20,796 bases of DNA from CAYXFZ01 sp964464385. GTDB lineage: Bacteria > Planctomycetota > UBA1135. Positions within the stretch are counted from its first letter, which is position 1; every line of letters starts with the position of its first letter. A program made the translations under genes and the position numbers. Of the stretch, positions 16,741 through 20,796 are shown piece after piece. The stretch spans positions 1 to 20,796 of the forward strand of contig CAYXFZ010000040.1 of NCBI GenBank assembly GCA_964464385.1, in the 5' to 3' direction. The notes below the pieces were generated by a model. The model made no database searches, had not been told where the DNA came from, and saw nothing but the letters and a program-made list of their open reading frames with translations.

Positions 16741-18132
16741 ATGAGTGCCAACGCGCCCCGTTCCGACTACGCCCGTTTTTTAGAGGCCGGAGTCGCGCGT
16801 TTGGAAAAAGAAGACCCGGAACTCCACCGAATTTTGTCGGCGGAATACGAGCGACAAGCCGAGGTATTGACCATGGTGGCTTCCTCCAGCATCACGGATC
16901 CCTCCTCCTTGGTGTGTGAAGCCTCCACGGCCATGAACGTGACGGCCGAAGGTTATCCCGGCGCCCGTTTTCACGCCGGCTGTGTGCACATTGATGAAAT
17001 CGAATCGCTGGCCATTGAGCGGGCCAAGAAGGCCTTCGGTGCACGCTACGCCAATGTTCAGGTTATGTCCGCCACCAATGCCAACGAGGTGGTCATGTTC
17101 AGCACCATGAAGCCCGGTGACACCTTGCTTGGCATGGACTTGGATTCCGGCGGTCACTTGACCCATGGCTCCAAGGCATCCATCTCCGGCCAAGTGTTTG
17201 AGGCCGTGGGCTACGGCCTGACCGAGGACGAACGCTTGGATTACGACCAAGCCCACGCCCTCGCCTTGGAACACAAACCTAAGTTGATCATCTGCGGCAC
17301 GACGGCGTACTCCCGTGAAATAGATTGGGCTCGCTTTCGAGAAATTGCCGACGAAGTGGATGCCTTTCTCCTGGCCGACATCACCCATATCGCCGGGTTG
17401 GTGGCCGCCGGCCTGCATCCCAACCCGGTGGATCACGCCCACTTCACCACCACTTGCACCCACAAACAACTCTACGGCGGTCGGGGCGGACTCATCCTCA
17501 TCGGCAAGGATTTGGAGCGCATGGCCCCCGGCGGCAAGTTCACTCTGGAACAAATCATTCAAAAGAAGGTCTTCCCTTTCTTCCAAGGCGCTCCCAACCA
17601 GAGTTCGATTGCATCCAAGGCCCGCGGCTTGGCCATTGTTGCCTCGCCGGGGTTCCGCGCCGTCGCCGAGCTGGTGGTGGCCCTTAGCACCGCCCTCGCC
17701 GACGCCTTTCAAAAACTAGGCTATCGAGTGATCACGGAGGGCACTGACAACCACATCGTGGTTGTGGATGTCATGGCCAAGGGCATCTCCGGAGTGAATG
17801 CCGAAAAGGCCCTGGAAGACTGCGGCATCGTCGTCAATAAAAACCGCATCCCCTACGATCAAAAACCGCCCACGATTACCAGCGGCATCCGGCTCGGTTC
17901 CAATGGCCTGGCCATTCGCCTCATGGAACCTGCCGACATGGAGGAGTGCGTGCAACTGATCCACCGCATCCTTTCCTCTATGGAACAGAAGGACGACCGG
18001 AACTGGTCCCTCGACCCGGCCCTCCACCAAGAGGTCCGCAGTCAGGTGTTGGCGCTCTGTCACCGCCGACCCATTTCGACCTACCCCGCACCCCTTTCTT
18101 GGAAAGATGCGGGCCAAAACTCCCCCGACTGA
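16741..18132 (+). CDS. SHMT-fold PLP enzyme, divergent, within the NRPS operon
   Basis: A 463-residue fold-type I PLP enzyme clearly related to serine hydroxymethyltransferase. Retained: AEGYPG (E70), GGHLTHG, YSREIDW, ADITHIAG (D213, H216), TTTCTHKQL with the PLP lysine K242, and TSGIRLG with R384 for the substrate carboxylate. Changed relative to GlyA: ASENF becomes ASSSI (47-51); the KYAEGYPG tyrosine (E. coli Y55) is T68; RYYGG becomes RFHAG, so Y65 is H78; and the PLP-stacking His of PHSGSQAN (E. coli H126) is M109. These positions are near-invariant in housekeeping SHMT, so a changed substrate or reaction is likely: for example alpha-methylserine formation or an aldol/transaldol reaction giving an unusual amino acid for NRPS-3. 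It also has a ~45-residue C-terminal extension after the usual end. It starts 13 bp after NRPS-3 and overlaps the next gene by 26 bp, so it belongs to this operon. Confidence 0.9.
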   Translation: MSANAPRSDYARFLEAGVARLEKEDPELHRILSAEYERQAEVLTMVASSSITDPSSLVCEASTAMNVTAEGYPGARFHAGCVHIDEIESLAIERAKKAFGARYANVQVMSATNANEVVMFSTMKPGDTLLGMDLDSGGHLTHGSKASISGQVFEAVGYGLTEDERLDYDQAHALALEHKPKLIICGTTAYSREIDWARFREIADEVDAFLLADITHIAGLVAAGLHPNPVDHAHFTTTCTHKQLYGGRGGLILIGKDLERMAPGGKFTLEQIIQKKVFPFFQGAPNQSSIASKARGLAIVASPGFRAVAELVVALSTALADAFQKLGYRVITEGTDNHIVVVDVMAKGISGVNAEKALEDCGIVVNKNRIPYDQKPPTITSGIRLGSNGLAIRLMEPADMEECVQLIHRILSSMEQKDDRNWSLDPALHQEVRSQVLALCHRRPISTYPAPLSWKDAGQNSPD

Positions 18133-19618
18133 AGCCTTGGAAAAATTTTCCCCGGAAAAACTCGCTCTGCTTCGCAAGCTGTTGAGTGAGCGCGGGGCCA
18201 AGGATGCCCCGCCAGCCCTCCCTGTGCCGAGGCCGGATCCCTTGGATCCCTGCCTCCTCTCCCCGGGCCAGGAAAGGCTCTGGTTTATGGAGAGCCTGAA
18301 TCCTGGTACTTCTTATTGGAACGACGCTTTGGTCGTTCGTATCGAAGGTGGCCCGATGGATTCCGCCCTTTTCGAGCAGGCCTTGCACTCCGTCGCTCGA
18401 CGGCATGAAGCCTTTCGCCTCCGCTTCCTCTATGCCGCCGACGGCTCGCCGCGACAACAGGTGGACCCGGAGGCCAAATTCCCTTTCGAGTTCATGGATT
18501 TCCGCGACCTCAGCCCGCCACTCCGCGCCCAAGCTCTCGCCAAGGCCGAACGGGATCTCGTCGCTACGCCCTTTGCGTTGGATCAACCCCCCATGGCCCG
18601 CAGTGTTTTGATCCGTCTTGCCGACACTCTGCATGTTTTTGGTTGCTGCATGCACCACATCATTTCGGATGGCTATTCCTATGGGGTCTTTTATCGCGAA
18701 CTGGGGGCCACCTATGCCGCTCTCCTGGCTGGGCAAGAACCGGAACTTGCTGAGCTCCCCTTCCAACTTTGCGATCTAGCCATCTGGGAACGGCAATGGA
18801 CGGACCATAAAAAGACCGCGAAAGATCTGGAATTTTGGCGCAGCTACTTGGCCAGTTTGCCAAAAATTTCTCTGCCCTGGGATCGACCCGCCAAACCTGG
18901 CCCTCATCCGCCGGGTGCCTTCCACACCTTCCGCTTTCCCGCGGAACTGCGGGAGCAAATGCGGCGCTTTTGCGGCAAAGAAAAACTGACTTCCAACTGG
19001 GTCATGCTCGCCACTTGGTTGCTTTTGTTGCGCTTGGAATCGGGAGAAACCGATCAACGCTTGGGACTTCCTCTTTCCACCCGCAACCAACCCGAATTAG
19101 AGCAGCTCATTGCCTTCCTGGTGCAAACCCTCGTCGTGCGTTGTGATTTTTCCGACGATCCCAACTTCCAGGAACTCTTGGCCAGGGTCCGTAAGGCCGC
19201 CGTTGAAGCGGAAAGGCACTCGGCTGCCCCCTTTGAAGAAGTGGTGCAACTCCTGCGCAAGGATGGACTGCCGGAAGACGCCGAGGTCATCCCCGCTTGG
19301 TTCACCCATATGGAGAATTTGATTTCTCCATTAGAGATCCCGGGAACTCAGACCCGTTGGCGCATCTTGGAGAGCGGCCACACTCGCTTCGACATCAGTT
19401 TGATCGTGGACGTGAACGACGAAGAAATCTTTGCTTATTTTGAATACAACACCGATCGGTTCGAGGAGGGCACGGTGGCTCGGTTGGCAGGACGGTACTT
19501 GGACCTTTTGCGACAAATGATGGAGAAGCCGGAAACCCGCCCGTCCGACCTAGCCGAGACCGACATTTCTCCGACCAAACCCAAGGGCCCCGCCGGTTTC
19601 AAACGACGATCCGTATGA
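18107..19618 (+). CDS. Free-standing NRPS condensation domain protein
   Basis: A 503-residue protein consisting of one condensation domain. The N-terminal helix (ALEKFSPEKLALLRKLLSERG) is the kind of linker found before C domains. The domain starts at ~50: LSPGQERLWF (C1), RRHEAFRLRF (C2), MHHIISDGYS (C3, H183, H184, D188, G189: complete catalytic motif), and IAFLVQTLVVRC (C5 variant, VNT replaced by VQT). No A, T or TE domain follows. The last 20 residues are a basic Pro/Lys tail ending GFKRRSV. It should join an aminoacyl- or peptidyl-carrier donor to another carrier-bound amine in trans. Because NRPS-1 has a dead C domain and NRPS-3 only a remnant, it is the obvious candidate to supply their missing activity. 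ATG 18107 lies 26 bp inside the SHMT-like gene, implying coupled translation. The alternative, an ester- or amide-forming tailoring enzyme acting on a released product, cannot be excluded. Confidence 0.9.
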   Translation: MRAKTPPTEALEKFSPEKLALLRKLLSERGAKDAPPALPVPRPDPLDPCLLSPGQERLWFMESLNPGTSYWNDALVVRIEGGPMDSALFEQALHSVARRHEAFRLRFLYAADGSPRQQVDPEAKFPFEFMDFRDLSPPLRAQALAKAERDLVATPFALDQPPMARSVLIRLADTLHVFGCCMHHIISDGYSYGVFYRELGATYAALLAGQEPELAELPFQLCDLAIWERQWTDHKKTAKDLEFWRSYLASLPKISLPWDRPAKPGPHPPGAFHTFRFPAELREQMRRFCGKEKLTSNWVMLATWLLLLRLESGETDQRLGLPLSTRNQPELEQLIAFLVQTLVVRCDFSDDPNFQELLARVRKAAVEAERHSAAPFEEVVQLLRKDGLPEDAEVIPAWFTHMENLISPLEIPGTQTRWRILESGHTRFDISLIVDVNDEEIFAYFEYNTDRFEEGTVARLAGRYLDLLRQMMEKPETRPSDLAETDISPTKPKGPAGFKRRSV

Positions 19619-19627
19619 CTGCCGGGC

Positions 19628-19938
19628 TCAGGACTCCTCCTTGGGAGGACGGCGCCTGCGCTTGGCCTCCCCCTTTTGCTTTTTGGTTTCCAAGCGTCGT
19701 TGCACCGAGGCCCGCGTCGGCTTGGTGGGCCTCCGTGGCGGAGGTTTGTAATCCCGCTCGCGAAGCCGGTCGGCCAGCCGCTTGAAAGCAACATCAATAT
19801 TCGATTGACGACTGCGCCTTTCCGTGGCTGAGATCACGATGCCCGACGGCAGATGCTTCAGCCGCACTCCAGTTTCGGCCTTGTTGCGATGCTGGCCCCC
19901 GGGTCCCGAAGCTCGGACCCAAGTCAGCTCACAATCCG
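19628..19938 (-). CDS. Class I peptide-chain release-factor-like protein (GGQ), 5' end lost in assembly gap
   Basis: The 102 visible C-terminal residues contain RASGPGGQHRNKAETGVRL, the GGQ loop that triggers peptidyl-tRNA hydrolysis in the release factor family, followed by a SGIVISATERRSRQSNIDVA segment typical of the domain. A long Arg/Lys/Pro-rich tail (RRPTKPTRASVQ, then KKQKGEAKRRRR) recalls the basic ribosome-anchoring tail of ArfB-type rescue hydrolases. No codon-recognition domain is present in the part seen, so a small rescue or orphan RF-like protein is likely. About 20-30 N-terminal residues fall into the run of N at 19939-19948. It points towards the NRPS operon and its stop lies 9 bp from the C-domain gene stop, so it probably marks the cluster boundary as a housekeeping neighbour. 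Confidence 0.85.
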
Positions 19939-19948
19939 NNNNNNNNNN
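19939..19948. other. Assembly gap (10 N)
   Basis: Ten consecutive N bases break the release-factor-like gene. A run of exactly ten N is a common scaffolding placeholder of unknown true length, so the distance and even the linkage between the two sides is uncertain. Confidence 0.97.
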
Positions 19949-20021
19949 CCGCGGAGGGGGTGGGTGGGGGGGGTGTTTGTGGAACAGGGGACGGAAGGGG
20001 GGGGGGGGGGGGGGAAGGGGG
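19949..20021. repeat. G-rich low-complexity tract including an 18-G homopolymer
   Basis: Directly after the gap the + strand is almost all G with scattered T and A, including a run of 18 G at 19997-20014 and shorter runs of 5-8 G. Poly-G at a contig end is typical of failed base calls in two-colour sequencing chemistry, so this may not be real sequence. If real, it could fold into G-quadruplexes. It contains no credible coding signal. Confidence 0.75.
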
Positions 20022-20056
20022 TATGTTGACGGAAAATGGTCAAAAAAATCACCAAA

Positions 20057-20080
20057 CCCATAGCCCATAGTCCATAGTCC
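20057..20080. repeat. Short tandem heptamer repeat (YCCATAG)
   Basis: Three contiguous copies of a seven-base unit, CCCATAG, CCCATAG and TCCATAG, are followed by a partial TCC. It lies in the non-coding stretch between the G-rich tract and the dioxygenase gene. Function unknown; short intergenic heptamer arrays of this kind may be strain-variable. Confidence 0.6.
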
Positions 20081-20145
20081 AACCCTACAGTCTTCTTAGG
20101 GGGAAGCCTATCCCAATCGATGCCGCAACCCTCTCCCCCCAGGAA

Positions 20146-20796
20146 ATGAAGCGAAAAAGCCCCTCCAGTAGCCGCGACCTCGTCACGGTTGAACCTCTTT
20201 TGGAGGGCGTGGCAATCCCTACTTTGATTCAATCCAAATCTCCTGGCTTGGGCCTGGCGACTTGGGCGGCAGAGAACCGCAATTGGATCGAGGAGCTCCT
20301 CTGGGAAAAACGAGCGCTCCTTTTCCGGGGGTTCGCCAATGAGAGCATTCCCGGGTTCCAAGCCTTTCTGGAAAACACCTCCGAAGGAGACCGTTTGCAA
20401 TACCGGGACAGGTCCACCCCCCGAAACGAGTTTGGTGACAAAATCTATTGCGCCACCATTTTCCCTCCCGAGGAGACCATGTGTCTCCACAACGAAGGAA
20501 GTTATTGGCCAACATGGCCAAAGAAAATCTATTTCGGTTGCCACACCAAGTCGACCTCTGGTGGCGAAACCCCAATTGCCGACATTCATAAAGTACACGA
20601 ACGCGTGGACCCGGGAGTGCGCAAAGCGTTTGAGGAAAAAGATGTTCTTTATGTTCGCAACTACAACTTCGGCGTCGGACTTTCCTGGCAAGAAGTGTTC
20701 CAAACCAAAAACCGAGAAGAGGTGGAACAGTATTGTCAATCTCGGGCCATGAGTTGGGAATGGCTAGATGAAGATCGATTGCGGACTCGCACCGTG
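20146..20796 (+). CDS. TauD/TfdA-family Fe(II)/2-oxoglutarate dioxygenase, NRPS-associated type, 3' truncated by window end
   Basis: The frame has no stop before the window ends, giving 217 residues of an expected ~320. The N terminus (ATG 20146, MKRKSP, DLVTVEPLLEG) and the motifs EKRALLFRGF (54-63), YRDRSTPRNEF, CLHNEGSYWPTWP, SGGETPIAD (138-146), YVRNY (169-173), WQEVFQT and EWLDEDRLRTR closely follow the TauD/TfdA proteins encoded in many cyanobacterial and proteobacterial NRPS clusters (SyrP-like). H115 and E117 in LHNE form the HxE half of the iron triad, as in the hydroxylases VioC and AsnO; a halogenase would have a small residue instead of the Glu. The second His and the 2OG-binding Arg lie outside the window. 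It probably hydroxylates an amino acid side chain, free or carrier-bound. The frame is also open upstream through LSPQE to at least 20089, so the start could be earlier. Its membership of this cluster depends on the gap join. Confidence 0.85.
   Translation, partial: MKRKSPSSSRDLVTVEPLLEGVAIPTLIQSKSPGLGLATWAAENRNWIEELLWEKRALLFRGFANESIPGFQAFLENTSEGDRLQYRDRSTPRNEFGDKIYCATIFPPEETMCLHNEGSYWPTWPKKIYFGCHTKSTSGGETPIADIHKVHERVDPGVRKAFEEKDVLYVRNYNFGVGLSWQEVFQTKNREEVEQYCQSRAMSWEWLDEDRLRTRTV

Noticed and set aside
19615..19784. ATGA overlap at the end of the free C protein as a coupled downstream gene
   Set aside because: The frame is short, lacks homology and lies antisense to the release-factor-like gene.
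19937..20068. Reading the release-factor-like frame through the N run to a start at 20068
   Set aside because: The gap length is unknown, and the residues encoded by the poly-G tract are a Pro-rich artefact.
19924..20739. Minus-strand open frame of 271 codons
   Set aside because: It runs through the N gap and is antisense to the dioxygenase, whose + strand translation has strong family motifs.
1..20796. CRISPR arrays, tRNA or rRNA genes, insertion sequences
   Set aside because: No spaced direct repeats, no cloverleaf or rRNA-like sequence and no transposase motif were seen by eye.

Overview
The window carries most of a small non-ribosomal peptide synthetase (NRPS) gene cluster from a GC-rich bacterium. 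It looks like a metagenomic or draft-assembly scaffold: there is a 10-N gap at 19939-19948 followed by poly-G low-complexity sequence. The source cannot be fixed from sequence alone. Gene starts mostly lack clear Shine-Dalgarno boxes, and several flanking proteins (a CPLC/CAAC hypothetical protein, a permuted papain-like YiiX/YebB hydrolase, an ANKH/MATE-like transporter) recall Planctomycetota or other environmental bacteria. That assignment is a low-confidence inference.

Layout. 1-3685 holds four + strand genes, three of them joined by 4-bp ATGA overlaps: the end of a metallo-beta-lactamase-like protein fused to a Cys-pair domain, a polytopic MOP-superfamily-like transporter, a C92-type cysteine hydrolase, and a class I methyltransferase. 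3786-4784 is a two-TM, HAMP-like protein ending in a histidine-kinase-like helical hairpin with neither phospho-acceptor His nor ATPase domain. 4875-11983 encodes two coupled NRPSs: NRPS-1 (catalytically dead C - A - T) and NRPS-2 (C - A - T - TE, with a clean valine code). A PAPS-type sulfotransferase on the minus strand (11980-12798) meets NRPS-2 tail to tail. 12921-19618 is a second + strand operon: NRPS-3 (C-domain remnant - A with embedded methyltransferase - T, serine-like code), an SHMT-fold enzyme with three rewritten active-site positions, and a free-standing, apparently active condensation domain. A class I release-factor-like gene (minus strand) runs into the gap. Beyond the gap is an NRPS-type TauD/TfdA dioxygenase that runs off the window.

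How it may work together (inference). Three A-T units are present, but only one has an in-cis C domain with both His residues, and only one TE exists. The free-standing C domain is the natural candidate to form the missing bond in trans. The simplest product is a short peptide, about three residues: an N-methylated serine-like or SHMT-modified residue, a residue leaning aromatic, and a C-terminal valine released by the TE. Sulfation and Fe(II)/2-oxoglutarate hydroxylation are possible tailoring steps. No MbtH-like protein, phosphopantetheinyl transferase or pathway regulator is visible in the window.
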